Shown: positions 12,735 through 25,325, numbered from the stretch's first letter. The stretch: 64,000 nt of DNA from Tetrahymena elliotti 4EA (GCA_000231825.2 JH720336.1:457116-521115); one strand, 5' to 3'. The notes: generated by a model not told the origin, from the letters alone. Translations and numbers: made by a program.

Positions 12735-14977
12735 TCAGATTTCTTGGTTAATAATTAAGGAAGATAATATTCTCTTGTCAATTTAATTTTAACTAAATTT
12801 ATTTGAACATCTTTGTAAAAATAGTTTTATATATTGACTTTGCAGTTCAGTTGATTGTAATATCTCGAACTATTCTTTTAAATAATTCAAATAATCATCT
12901 TCACCTTTTTTTAAAATAATGAATATTAAATAATCAACACGAAAACAATTATACCTTGCTCATCTTTAAATATTTTATGATTTTTAGGGTCTATTTCATC
13001 TACATCTAAACCAACAAGCTAAATTGCAGCCAACTATTCTTTACTCAATAAAACCAGAGTGGCTTTCTTCAAAAATAACATCTCTTTATAAAATTTAAAG
13101 AAATCCAAGCTATCATCTATTTATTATTCTATCTTTTTTCTTGTTTTTTTAATTAATCCTTATATTCCTTGATCATTTCTTTTTTAAAATAGTCTATTTT
13201 TTATAAAAATAATCTTTTATTTCTTGTTGATTTATTTTTCTTATGTATTTTTCTTTTTTATTTTTAGTATTATTTGAAATTATTCTCTTTAAAAAAATTA
13301 CTTTGATTAAAATATTTTTTATCCAAGTTTTTAGGTGAATTATTTTTGATGGACCATTTTCAAGCTATCATCAACCAATTAATTAGATGTTGCTGGGTCA
13401 ATAATACTTTCTTTGTATTTAATCGAAGATCTATTTGTAGAAATCATTCTTTTGTTTAACTTTTCCTAAGATTTTGGGGAATGAAGAAGGGGAGAATTTT
13501 TTTAGTAGGAATAAAATTTTAATTAAGTTGGAGTTTATTCTTAATAACTTATGCTTTATAAATGAAATGACTTTGTATCTGTTAAATTAGAAAATTATAT
13601 CTTAACATCAATTTCATCACTGTGAGGTTGAATAACTAGATTTGGTTATTTAATAATTTCTTCCATATTCTGTTTTTTAAGTGTTTAATCTAATTTTTAG
13701 CACAACATTTTATTCATCAGCTGCTAGCTAAATTTTGGTTTGAACTAAGGTATTGAAAAATCATTTTTACTTTCTGCTTCCATTTTTTCTTCATTATTTT
13801 AATCGTCCTCTTATTAATCGTTTTGGTCTTATTGAACTTACTTAGCTTAAATATTCTTTTTTGCTTATAATTAAATAATATTTTTCTTTTAATTGTCATC
13901 TTATAGTAATTTCATGTATGTTTTTGAAAAGATGTTCTAAAGTAAAATAAAGAAGATGTCTTATCTAATTATTTTCTAAGCTAATTTCTTACAAAAAGAG
14001 CAAGCAAATAGCATAACAGCTACTGTACTATTACAAAGAGCCAACATTTCAGTGAACGTAGGATATTAAATGTGAAAATAGGTTATATTTTCATCTATTT
14101 CTAAGTAAACGAAATTAAGATATTTTACTCCTACTTCTTAAATATATTATTGGCGATTATAGTTTATTGATTAAAAAACATATGAAATTGGTGATTAAAA
14201 ATTTTATTCTGATTATAAAAAAAAGCCTTGTTTCACAGAGGACTCTTGATTTTATATTTTAAAATCTGTTATCTAAACCATATTAGATTTGCTAACTAAG
14301 AGCTAACTTTTATATTAATATTATATTTCTTGTGAAGAAGTATTAAATTAAGAAGTCCTTATCTTTATATTTAAGTAAAAGTCAGATAAATTAATTAGCT
14401 CTTTAACTTTTTTCTCTTCAGCACAATTATTAGGAGATTAGATTTTAATTGCATCTATATCATTACACATATATACATATAAATTGATACTTGATATTAT
14501 TCGATTCATATTATCTAGTGTTAGCACTTATTAAGGTAGTTTGCTAAAATCAAAGCAGTTCATATTTTTTAATTATGGACTCTTACATTTTATGATATCT
14601 AATTTTTCTCTTATTGTCTATGTTCCATTGCTAAACTTGTAAATACCAACAAAAGACATATATGTCAAATTTTATTCATCCTATAATTAATTTAAATATT
14701 TATAGCCTTAATTTGAAAAATAATCAAACCCAATCAATTCATTAGACAATTCTATATCAATATTTTCATTAGAAACAAAAGTTTGTGACTGAAATTTAGG
14801 ATCAATTTTTCCACTAAAAAATAAATAGGATAAATGAATGAAGTATGTGAGTGCTATAATTATTATTGCTATACTTAATAATGCTCCTACTAATGTCCTT
14901 TTTTTGTAGCGCTTTTTACTTGCATTAAATTGAATTGACTCAGAAAAAGCATCAAAATTCTTAAAATTTTCTATCAT
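12735..14977 (-). CDS. Two-pass membrane protein family, copy E (intact, 730 aa)
   Basis: The only complete copy in the array. ATG at 14,975-14,977, TGA at 12,735-12,737, one 50-bp intron at 12,905-12,954 (GTATAATT...AAAG) that splits a Gly codon; the spliced length is exactly 731 codons. Residues 1-28 are a basic cytosolic segment (FNASKKRYKKR), about 29-54 a membrane helix, about 55-308 a Cys-containing, probably luminal or extracellular region (CNDIDAI, PNNCAEEK), about 309-333 a second helix (TEMLALCNSTVAVMLFAC), and 334-730 a long Gln/Lys/Asn-rich cytosolic tail ending in a conserved block (GLDVDEIDP...LQRCSNK). The family looks ciliate-specific; I do not know its role and infer only a surface or endomembrane protein. 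Conserved 5' flanks in other copies suggest a shared promoter. Confidence 0.85.
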
Positions 14978-15357
14978 TATTACTTAGTTCTATAGTTCTA
15001 CTATGCTTTCTTTTATTCTATATTTATAATCTTATTAGGTTTATTCTTTACCACTTAGCTTAATTTAAAAAAAAATAATTAAAAGCTTTTGATGAAACAA
15101 ATTCTATCATTTAAAACAGACCTATCAATACAGAATTAAGTTAAACTTATCATTCATGTGATTAATATTAATATTAATCTAAAAAATAATGAATTAAGTG
15201 TTTTTAGCTACTTTTTACTGTCAGAGTACAATCGTTGGAATTATTTATGAATATATACTAATATATTAGATATATTGTACCTTATTAGTATATTTTAGTG
15301 TTTATTAGTATATTTACATATATACGCAGAAATTTTTAAGCTAACAAAGTAGAGAGA
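14978..15357. other. Upstream region of copy E
   Basis: No gene seen. Includes an in-frame upstream open stretch before the MIEN start that is shared with copy F and probably reflects recent duplication, not coding. A TATATTAG/TATATTTA-rich patch lies at 15,250-15,320. Confidence 0.4.
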
Positions 15358-16915
15358 ATGGAAAAATTAAGAAGTGGTCACAAGATTGTGGAATAAGATC
15401 ATTTAACTATTTATTACTAACAAAATAATGATGGAAACCAAATTACAAAATTTGATTATCCATTGCTTTTGATGACCAAAATAATGTCAATAACATTTTT
15501 GAGCTTATTTTTTAATGATAGTGTCATAGCGGAGCACTTCATTTCAAAGTAACACTATGCAATCAAGATCATATCTATCTTTGATGGATTTGATTCAGTA
15601 TCTGAATATAAATTACAAGAAGCAAAGTAAGAAGCCTAATTTTTAAAGAACGCTAATCACCCCAACATAGTTAAATATATAGATGAGTTTTAAATTGGGT
15701 TTAATTATTTTATTGTTATAGAAAAGTGTGAAAGAAATCTCTAATAATTAATTTGAGAGTTCACTAAACGTCCAGCCGCTATATCAAAACACCAATTCAT
15801 CAGTATAGCTTGTTAGATATTATCTGTTATCAACTATCTTCACTAGTAAAAAAAAATGCCTAGAAATCTCTCATTAAGAAATATTTTGCTAGACAATTTC
15901 TATCAAATAAAATTGTGTGAATTTGGTTTAACTAAATACACTCTTAAGGAGAGTTTAATTCTTCCCTAATGCTTAGTTTGATACCATATGGTGCTCTACT
16001 TTATTATCCACCAGAGTTTATTTAATAGTTGGAAGCAAATATAAATCAAAACAAAAAAGGAGATATTTAGGATATTAATCACAATATATGGGCATTTGGA
16101 ATATGTTTCTATATTGTAGCAGTAGCTTCTTTAAATAGCTGCTTTTAACTTAAGGCAACAGGCTACAAAAATCTCCCTAATTTAGATTCGTCTTTAAATT
16201 AAATTCTTTCATAAATTCTGTCATTAGTTCCAAGTTAAAGACCAAATTTTTTAAAGCTGATTGATTAATTTGAAAATCTTAGGTAATAAATATGGACTTC
16301 TAATGATGCCTCAGAACTCTTTAAAGATTACGAAAAGAAAGAATAAGCTAATTAATTTTATTTAGCTTATTAATATATGTACTCAAATTGAACCAAAAAA
16401 CTAAAACTATTGGTTTTAATTGGGATATACATAGCATGGATAAAAACTGTTTAATGAAGCCATCTATTCCTATTAGAAATGTTTAGAGATCAATCCTAAA
16501 CACGATGCTTGCCACAATAATTTAGGAATTGTTTATTAAGAGAAAGGCATGCTGGATGAGGCCATCTATTCTTATTAGAAAAGTTTAGAGATAAATCCTA
16601 AAAAATATCTTGTCACAATAATCTAGGAGTTGTTAATAGTAAAAAAGGCATGATTGATGAGGCCATGTATTCCTATTAGAAATTTTTAGAGATCAATCCT
16701 AAACACGATGCTTGCCACAATAATCTAGGAACTTTTTATTAAGAGAAAGGCATGCTGGATGAGGCCATCTATTCTTATTGGTAATGTTTAGAGATCTATC
16801 CTAAACATGATTATTTCCACTATAATCTAGGAATTGCTTATAATAAAAAAGGCATGCTGGATAAGGCCATCTATTCTTATTAGAAATGTTCTATCAATAT
16901 TCTGAATATTTAAAT
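15358..16915 (+). pseudogene. Protein kinase-TPR pseudogene
   Basis: Plus-strand remnant of a kinase followed by TPR repeats. From ATG 15,358 one frame contains the beta-3 lysine (YAIKII, about 15,560), the alpha-C and hinge regions (NHPNIVKYIDEF, VIEKC), a TGA in the hinge region near 15,755, a catalytic loop reading PRNLSLRN where HRDxKxxN is expected, and EFG where DFG is expected. The glycine loop (SGALHFKV) is in another frame. The C-lobe continues after a frameshift near 15,975 (GALYYPPEF, NIWAFGICFYIVA). It ends in about five TPR units of 102 bp, themselves frameshifted. Catalytic residues and frame are both lost, so this cannot be an active kinase. Confidence 0.8.
16450..16905 (+). 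repeat. Five ~102-bp tandem TPR-coding repeats
   Basis: Near-identical units beginning GAxGCCATCTATTCxTATTAG at roughly 102-bp spacing, each coding a 34-residue TPR (EAIYSYQKCLEINPK...NNLG...KGMLD). At least one unit has a 1-bp deletion, so the frame changes along the array. The high similarity between units suggests recent expansion or homogenisation before decay. Confidence 0.8.
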
Positions 16916-17100
16916 AAATCTATATTGTGTGTAAAATTAATTATTTTGAATATAAGAACTAAAATATCACAATTTTAGTTTATAATATGAAGTAAAGTAT
17001 CATTCATTTTAAATTAGAAAAATAAAAATTTACAAATAGAACTCAAAAACTTTGAAATAATAAAAAATTTATTTATTAAATTTAGTATAAATATTTATAA

Positions 17101-19375
17101 TCAGATTTCTTCGTTAACAATAAAGGAAGATAATATCCTCTTGTCAATTGAATTTTAGTTTAGTTTATTAGAGCATCTTTGTAAAAATAATTTGATATAT
17201 TAACTTTATAATTCAGTTGATTTTAATATCTCAAACTACTCTTTTATATAATTTAAATAACTTTCTTCGCCTATTTTTTAAAATAATGAATGTTAAATAA
17301 TCAACCTGAAAACAATTATACCTTGCTCATCTTTCATTATTTTATGATTTTTAGGGTCTATTTCATCTATATCTAAGCCAACAAGATAAATTGCAGCCAA
17401 CTATTCTTTGCTCAATAAAACAAGAACTGCTTTCTTCAAAAATAACATTTCTTTAAAGAATTTAAAGAAATCCAAGCTATCATCTATTTATTATTCTATC
17501 TTTTTTCTTGTTTCTTTAAATAATCCTTATGTTTTTTGATCAATTCTTTTTTAGAATAGTCTATTTTTATATAAAAATAATCTTTTATTTCTTGTAGATT
17601 TATTTTTTATTTTATAGTTTATTTTAAATAACTGCATTTTAAAAAATTACTTTGAATCAAATATTTTTTATCCAAGTTTTTAGGTGAATTGTTTTTAATG
17701 AACCATTTGCAACGCATTATCAATCATCTATTTAGATGTTACTGGTTCAATTATACTTTCTTTTTATCTGAAAGAAGATCTTTTTGTAGAAGTAATTCTA
17801 TTGTTAACTTTTTTGTCTTACAGAGTTAAAGTGGTCAGTTAAATTAGTTTTTCCTTGAAATTAGGGGATGGGGAATGAAGGGGTGAATTTTTTTAATCAG
17901 AATCAAATTTTAAAATAGTTGGAATCTATTCTTAAGAACTCAAAATTTATAAATTAAATAACTTAACATCTATTAAATTATTATCTTATTTCTTAAAATC
18001 AATATCACTATTAAGCTGTGTAATTATATTAGTCTACTTAATAGCTTCTTCCTTATTTTCGTTTTTATGTGTTTAATCTAATTTTTAACTCTTCACTTTA
18101 TTCACAAACTGCTAGCCAAATTTTGGTTTGAATTGTGGTATTTAAATATCATTTTTGCTTTCTGCTTACATTTATTCTTTCTTATTTAAATCATCTTCTA
18201 GCTCTTCTTATTATTGATCGCTTCTGTCTGATGGAATTTACAGAGCTTAAATATTCTTTTTTGATTTTTATTAAATTATCTATTTATTTTAATTATTATC
18301 TTGGAGTAACTTCATGTATGTTTTTGAAAACATGTTCTATAGTACAATAAAAAAGATATCTTATCTGATTATTTTCTAAGCTAGTTACCTACAAAAAGAA
18401 CAAACAAATAGCATAAGAGCTATAGTGCTATTGCAAAGAGCTAAAACTTCAGTGAAAGTAGGATATTAAATGTGGAAATAAGTAATATTTTCATCTACTT
18501 CGAAGTAAATGTAATTAAGATATTTAGATTAGGTATCTTAAATAAACTATTGGCGATAATAATTAATTGATTAGATTAAATATGAAATTGGTGATTAAAA
18601 GTACTATTCAGATTAGATTAAAAAACCTTGTTTCACAGAGGTTCTTTGATTTTAAATTTTAAAATTTGTCATTTAAACGATATTAGATTTGCTAATCATA
18701 AACTAACTTTTAAATTAATCTTATATTTCTTGTTAAGATGTATTAAATTAAGAAGTTCTTAGCTTAATATTGAGATAAAAACTAGATATATTAATAAGCT
18801 CTTCAATTTTTTTGTCTTCAGCACAATTATTAGGGGCTTGGCTTTTGATTTAGTCTGTATCACTACATTTATATATATATAAATTGATACTTGACAAAAT
18901 TTGATTCATATTTCCTAGGGTGAGTACTTGTTAGGGCAGTTTGCTGAAATCAAAGCAGTTCATATTTTTTAACTATGGATTCTTACATCTTATGATATCT
19001 AAATTCTATCTTATTGTATGCGTGCTATTGCTAAACATGTAAACACCAACAAAAGAGAAATATGTTTAATTTTATTCATCTTAAAATTAATTTAAATATT
19101 TATTATCCTACTATGACAAATAGTCAAACCCAATTAATTCATTAGACAGTTCAATATCAATATTTTCATTAGAAACAAAGGTTTATGATTGAAATTTAGG
19201 ATCAATTTTCCCATTAAAAAATAAATAGGACAAATAAATGAAGTATGACAATGCTATAAGTATTATTGCTATACTTATGAATGCTCCCCAATGTTCTTTT
19301 TTTGTAGCTTTTTTTACTAGCATTAAATTGAATTGATTCTGAAAAAACATCAAAATTCTTAAAATTCTCTATCAT
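17101..19375 (-). pseudogene. Two-pass membrane protein family, copy F (single 2-nt deletion)
   Basis: ATG at 19,373-19,375 and TGA at 17,101-17,103 align with copy E. A 2-nt deletion in the first membrane segment (about 19,284-19,290; TTGGGGAGC where copy C has TTGGTTGGAGC) shifts the frame and leads to an early TGA near 19,211. I followed the rest down to the stop and found it open, including the terminal 51-bp intron at 17,271-17,321. The spliced length is one base over a multiple of three, as expected from a single 2-nt loss. It is either a very young pseudogene or a sequencing or assembly error in a real gene of about 741 residues. Confidence 0.75.
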
Positions 19376-20050
19376 TCTTACTTGTTTTACTTTTTTTTGT
19401 TTAATTGTATTTTTATAATTCAACTGTGTTCTATTTTTTACCACTTAATTTAATTTAAAATCAAACAAAAAACGATAAAAATCTTATTAAGACAAGTAAT
19501 ACCATTAAAAAACCTGTCCATAATAATTTAGGCAAAATAGAATATGACCTGCATAATTATAAATATAATGCAATAAATAATCATGCATAGATTACATTTT
19601 TTTTCATTTTGTAAAAATTTAGATTCCTACTTTTAAAGAAATTGGAGGATTTTTTTAAATAACAATTAGTAACAATTAGGATAGATTGCATTAGGAAAAG
19701 TTTAAAATGATGCTATAAATTTTTAGTATAAAATTTAATATGTCTATGAGTATGAAGAAGATTATTATTAAAATTAATGCAAGAGTTTTAATGTTATTTT
19801 CATGGAAGAAGTGTTAAAATACATTTTTTTAAAATTAAAATTTTTGATATCAGTTATGAGAGTTTGCTGATTAAATTACTAATTTATTTAGATTTTTGCA
19901 TTAGTAAAATGCATTTAATTTACTTATCATTGTTAAACTTTTTTTACCACTCACAATATGTAGTGTAAAAAGAAAATATCAACATTTTAATTTATTAGTG
20001 TAAAGAAAGACATATTTTAGTATAAATTCAGATAATAAAAATTTAAAAAT
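19376..20050. other. AT-rich spacer, part of the duplicated unit
   Basis: No gene seen. Similar in sequence and order to 7,000-8,160 upstream of copy C. Confidence 0.5.
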
Positions 20051-21437
20051 AAAACTAGTTAAGGAAGAGAATATCCTCTTATCAATCGAATTTTAATTTA
20101 ATTTATCAGAGCATCTTTACAAAAATAATTTGATATAATTGTAATATATGGAACTACTCATTAAAATTATTTAAATAACCATCTTCATCTATTTTGTAAA
20201 ATTATGAATATTAAATAATCAAAAAGCTATCATATCTTGCTCATCTTCAATTATTTTATGATTTTTAGAGTCTATTTCATCTACTAATTAGATCAGTTAC
20301 CATTTATATTTTCTTTTTATCTGTATGCTATTTGTAGAAGGTTAAATTTTTTGTGTTTTAGAGTTTAAAAGGTGAATTCAATTAGCTTTTTCTTGAAATG
20401 AAGGGAATGAAGGAGGGGTACATTTTTTCATTAAAAATTAAATTTTAATTAAACTGGAGTTTATTGTTAATTACTCATACTTTATTAATTAAATGACTTT
20501 ATATGAGTCATTTCTATTAAATATTATCTTATATCTTAAAATCCAATTTATTATTATCAGAATAATTACATTTCACTACTGAATATATTTTTGATGTTTT
20601 CTTTTGTTTGTATTTGATCTAATTTTTAACTGGCCATTTATCCATAAGCTGATAGCTTAATTTTGGTATGGATAGAGGAATTGAAATATCATTTTTGATT
20701 TTTGCTTTCATCTTTTCTATCTTATATTAATCATCTTCTTCTTATTAATCTCCTTGGTCTTCTTGCTTTTACTCTTAATTATTATTGTTTGCTTCTTATT
20801 AAATTATCTAATTATTATAATTATTATCTTATTGTAATTTCATCTATGCCTGCAAAAGCACAAGCTAATAGCATAACAGCTACTGTACTATTGCAAAGAG
20901 CCAGAATTACAGTGATCATAGGATATTAAATATGAAAATGAGTAATATTTTCATCTACTTCGAAGTAAATGTAATTAAGATATTTACATTGAGTATCTTA
21001 AATAAATTATAAACAATTCTAATTCATTGTTTAAAATGTAATTTTGATTTTGTTGATTAAAAATTTATTATTCTATTTAGTGTGCACTATTGCTAAACAA
21101 GTAAGTACCCACAAACTACATATACGTCAAATTTTATTTATCCTATCATTAATTTAAGTATCTTTAACCCTAATAAGAAAAGTAATCAAACTCAATTAAT
21201 TCATTAGACAATTATATATCAATATTTTCATTCAAAACAAAAGTTTGTGATTAAAATTTAGGATCAATTTTCCCACTATAGAAATAAAAATGAAAAATAA
21301 AAGAAGTATGTGAGAGCAATAAGTATTACAGCAATAATTAATTATGCTCTACTAATATTCTTTTTTGTAGCACCTTTTACTAGCATTAAATTGAATTGGC
21401 TAAGAAAAAGCATTAAAATTCTTGAATTTTCTATCAT
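20051..21437 (-). pseudogene. Two-pass membrane protein family, copy G (degenerate)
   Basis: Start codon at 21,435-21,437 retained, but with several frameshifts in the first membrane segment. A large deletion joins the region after the first luminal block (about 21,065) to the block before the second helix (IQDTQ...YLNYIYFEVDENI, about 20,990). Further deletions trim the cytosolic tail, and the C-terminal block is incomplete. It is the most decayed and rightmost copy of the array. Confidence 0.75.
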
Positions 21438-21689
21438 TCTTACTTAGTTCTACTATTCTTTCTTTTATTAAATTTTTATAAAATCCAACGTTCTATTTTT
21501 TACCCTTAAATTAAATTAAAAAAAAAATTAATAATATTAAAACAAATGATATCATCCAAACAAACCTATCAATTTATAATTAAGATAAGCTAAAATTAAT
21601 GTTAATTGTGAATTGTTTTGAAATAAAAAATTTCAATTCAAAATTTCTCCTTAATTTAATACCACCTTTTCTATTTTATTTTAATAATT

Positions 21690-22660
21690 AGTATACTCTT
21701 TGGTTATTGAGTTTTTAATTGTTTTGTTATTAAAAGAATTATCATGTACATATGTAAATAATTCTTCTGGAGTTAATATTTTACCATTTTTTGTCTCATA
21801 TTGCCAAACTAAATCCTTTGGCAATACCCAAGTATGCTCTTTAAGTTTTAGATCTGGTGATTTAGGTGCCTATATAGTATTAGCAGCAGAAAGACATCTG
21901 GCACCATCTTACATAAAAATGATATCCTCTTTTTTTGTTCAGTGAGAACCAATTGTTTATTTTAAAAGTTCTAAATAACTTTCAGCATTGTGATATCCTT
22001 CATTTACTCAAGAAATAAGGGTCCTTAGAAATTAATGATGCCAAAAACCTTTACAGTTAAAGGATATTGCTTTCTCTCCTAAATTAAATTTTATAGAATC
22101 TCATGTTTATTTGCTACTCAGCACCTCCTTGAGCCTAATTTCTATGATTAAATATAGGATTTATTGCTAAAAAGTATTCTAAAAATCTTAGGCTTCGATT
22201 TTTTGATGAAGTTCGCATATTTTATTCTTTCATTTTTATGTTGTTAGGATAAAACTATCTATTTTGTGATTACAAACAATTTTAGGTTATTGGATTTCAA
22301 GGTTTTTGAAATGGTGCCAATGCTGAGTTGATTTGGGTTGATTTATTTACTTCTTGAGGCTTCTCTTAAATTAGATATTGGATTATTTTTAAAATGTTAG
22401 ACAATGCGATCTTTATCTTCTTCTGCTGTAATATGGGGTTAATGCTTATTTTTGACTCTCCCATCAATCTAATCATCCCAATTGTTATTTTTATCAAAAA
22501 TGTTGCAATACTGGCTAATTGTAGATTGTGAAGTTGATAACCCTAAATCAGACACACTTTCTTCTATAAAAGAGTAAGTTTTACCTTATTTATGGAGAGA
22601 GATAACAACTCCTTTTACAATATCCTATAAATTAATTATTTCTATTCTGTTTGAATATGA
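21690..22660 (-). mobile_element. Tc1/mariner (IS630-type) transposase relic
   Basis: Minus-strand remnant of a DDE transposase. Read from about 22,650 downward: a helix-turn-helix region (DIVKGVVISLHKQGKTYSFI), a second one (STSQSTISQYC), the linker, then core pieces KYANFIKKSKPKIF, VKVFGIINFQGPLFLEQM, QDGARC (second catalytic Asp), and KSPDLKLKEHTW, which matches the SPDLNPIEnxW signature of the superfamily. It is broken by a TGA near 22,120, frame changes near 21,980 and 21,920, and an apparent deletion between QDGARC and the SPDL motif; the first catalytic Asp is not evident. I could not find clear terminal inverted repeats. Inactive. Confidence 0.8.
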
Positions 22661-24649
22661 ATAGTATTTCTTTCAGTTAGTTATTTTTATAATTTTTCAT
22701 TAGAAATTTATTATTTATTAATTTAATTGATTTTTGAAAAATTTCAATTAACAAAATGTTAATCAAACCTTAACAGATTTTGATAAAATTTTAAGGAAAC
22801 ATAACTGAGTCGATTGTCCGTTTTATCAAGAAAAATCAACTAGTTTTAATCAATCCTCTTCATATATATTTATAAATGTTTATGATTCATCTATGCATAC
22901 TCTATAAGGTAAATTATTTAATTATTCAAAAATTATTTGATTTATAACTTGAATATTTGTTTATAAAAAATCAAATTGTAAAATTTCGATTATTCAAATC
23001 ATTTCCATTCTTGTAAGCAAGAAAAATTAATATCCATATTCAAATTGATATTTTTAAGATTGACATCATTGCTTGAGAGTCATATCAGCAACAAAGATAG
23101 CAGAATAAAAATGCTCCAGAAGGTGATTGATGCAAGATAATCTAATATCATACTCAATCTATCTCAAAAATTCTTAGCCAATAGCTTATACCTGCTGTTG
23201 TAAGTAACTTCTTCATAGGTATATAGCATTTATTTATTTTCTTTGATAATTAGGATCTATTTAAAAAGAATATATACAAAAAAAATTACAATCAGTAGGT
23301 GTCCATACTACAATAATTCTTCTAAATTTATACTAGAAAATAGAACAACAGCATATAATACTTTAAATTGAAGTATAAATAATAAAAATTAATAAAATAT
23401 AAACTGTATTCAAGTTTTTATGTAATATAAGTATTATTTAATAGTTAAAACTTTTATCTTTCTTTTATTTTTTTACTTGAAGAAACTTTATATTTAATAG
23501 GAAAATACAAAAAAATTTATTAATACAAATTCAAACAGAATAAATAATGTATTTATGAGATATTTTAGTATCTGAATTAGATAGCAGATTAATCTGAGTA
23601 CCTATTAATTAGCAATCCGTTAACTCTGCAAGCTTTGAGATGTATATTTTATAAGTTAGTTTTTTGAGAATTTTGAGAAAAATATTAGACTCATTTATTT
23701 TCGATTAATTTTAGAAGGAAAAAATTTTTCATACTGTTTTGAATAAAATGTTATTTACTCATTTATTTTCTTATGAAATTTTCTATTAATTTTAATGAAA
23801 TGTATTTTTACTTTTTTTGGAAGAAATTTTGATTAAAAGTGAAAAAATTCACAAATTTTTGGATTTTTTTTTGAGAATTAATGGGTATTCTATGGCTATT
23901 TTTTACTTGGAGAAAATTATTATTAGTGAAAAATATAATTTTTTAAATACAAAGAAATACTTTTCTTCATTTGTTTTTTTTTCTTATTTAGTTATATTTT
24001 ATTTTAGTTATTTGAAATAAATTTTAAATAAAAGTTTTTTTATTTTAATAATTTAATTTTAATTAAAATTTAAGTGATGTATGCCTGTGTTTTCAAAATT
24101 AATTTTAATTTTTTTTACTTTCACATTCATTCATTTATTTAATAATAAATAATTCTAGAATAATTCAATTTTCAAAATGTTTATTAACTTTATTTTTATT
24201 TTTTTATTTTATTTAAAGTTAGTATATTAATTTTTGAAAAATATTGTAGTTTATTTTATTTATTACATGTTTAAATTAATCTTGAAATAAAATTAATAAA
24301 TTAATTCATATTTTTTGTCTTAAATTAACTGCCATCTTACAAAATATTTAAAAAATATTACTATCTACTTAGTTTGTTTTAATAAAAGTCTCTAAAAAAA
24401 CAATTTTAGATAATATTACTCGCTGTTTGTACAAATTAAAATTATTTTTATCTATTCTATTAATCTCCTCTTAATAATACCAACTTTTTTTCAAAAATTA
24501 ATTTAATTTAATTCATTAATTATTTATTTTAAATGCCATTAAATTTTACAGACTATATTGATTTTTCATTTAGACTATTTTTACTTCATCAACTATTCTA
24601 AAATATATTACTATCTTTTATTAATATCAAAATTTATTCTCCATTTTCT
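22661..24649. other. AT-rich region without a clear gene
   Basis: Mostly A/T runs. A short coding-like plus-strand stretch at about 23,055-23,370 (includes LLESHISNKDSRIKMLQKVI) is the only part with varied codons; it ends at TGA near 23,370 and has no obvious start. A ~67-codon frame at 23,817-24,020 is Phe/Ile/Tyr-rich and looks like chance. Confidence 0.4.
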
Positions 24650-25325
24650 AATTATCAAATATTAATTACGTGCTATTTTGAATATGAAAGTTAGTTAATT
24701 CAGCATTTTCTCATCAAAAATTACTCTAAAATATTAATTACGAGCTATTTTGGAGATGAAAATTAGTTAATTCATTTAACATTTTCTCATCAAAAATCAT
24801 TCTAAAATATTAATTCATTACTATCTATTTTGAATATGAGAGTTAGTTAATTCATTCAGCATTTTCTCCTCAAAAATCATTCTAAAATACTAATTACTTG
24901 CTATTTTGAATATGAAAGTTAATTAATTCATTCATCATTTTATCCTCAAAAATCATTCTAAAATATTAATTACTCACTATTTTGAATATGAAAGNNNNNN
25001 NNNNNNNNNNNNNNNNNNNNNNNNNNNNNNNNNNNNNNNNNNNNNNNNNNNNNNNNNNNNNNNNNNNNNNNNNNNNNNNNNNNNNNNNNNNNNNTCAAAA
25101 ATCATTCTAAAATATTAATTACTCACTATTTTGAATATGAAAGTTAGTTAATTCATTCAGCATTTTCTCATCAAAAATAATTCTAAAATATTAATTCATT
25201 ACAAGCTATTTTGAATATGAATGAATTAATTAATTCATTCAGCATTTTCTCATCAAAAATCATTCTAAAATATTAATTACTAGCTATTTTGAATATGAGA
25301 TTTAGTTAATTCAGCACTATGATAA
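24650..25325. repeat. ~76-bp minisatellite interrupted by assembly gap
   Basis: Imperfect tandem units of about 72-78 bp, each with CTATTTTGAATATGAAAG, TTAGTTAATTCATTCAGCATT and CTCATCAAAAATCATT blocks. About four or five units precede the N run and three follow it; the same unit sits on both sides, so the gap is most likely collapsed repeat. No coding potential. Confidence 0.9.
24995..25094. other. Assembly gap (100 N)
   Basis: Exactly 100 N inside the minisatellite; the real repeat length is unknown. Confidence 0.98.

Noticed and set aside
19376..19444. N-terminal extension of the membrane-protein family upstream of MIEN
   Set aside because: Open in copies E and F only as a by-product of recent duplication, with no ATG at its start; MIEN is the shared start in copies that retain this region.
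21700..21945. Plus-strand 81-codon frame
   Set aside because: Antisense to the SPDL/QDGA part of the minus-strand transposase relic.
23817..24020. 67-codon plus-strand frame
   Set aside because: Phe/Tyr/Ile/Lys only, no motif, and AT-rich flanks; expected by chance.
24650..25325. CRISPR-like array
   Set aside because: Units are contiguous imperfect tandem repeats without unique spacers, in a eukaryotic genome.
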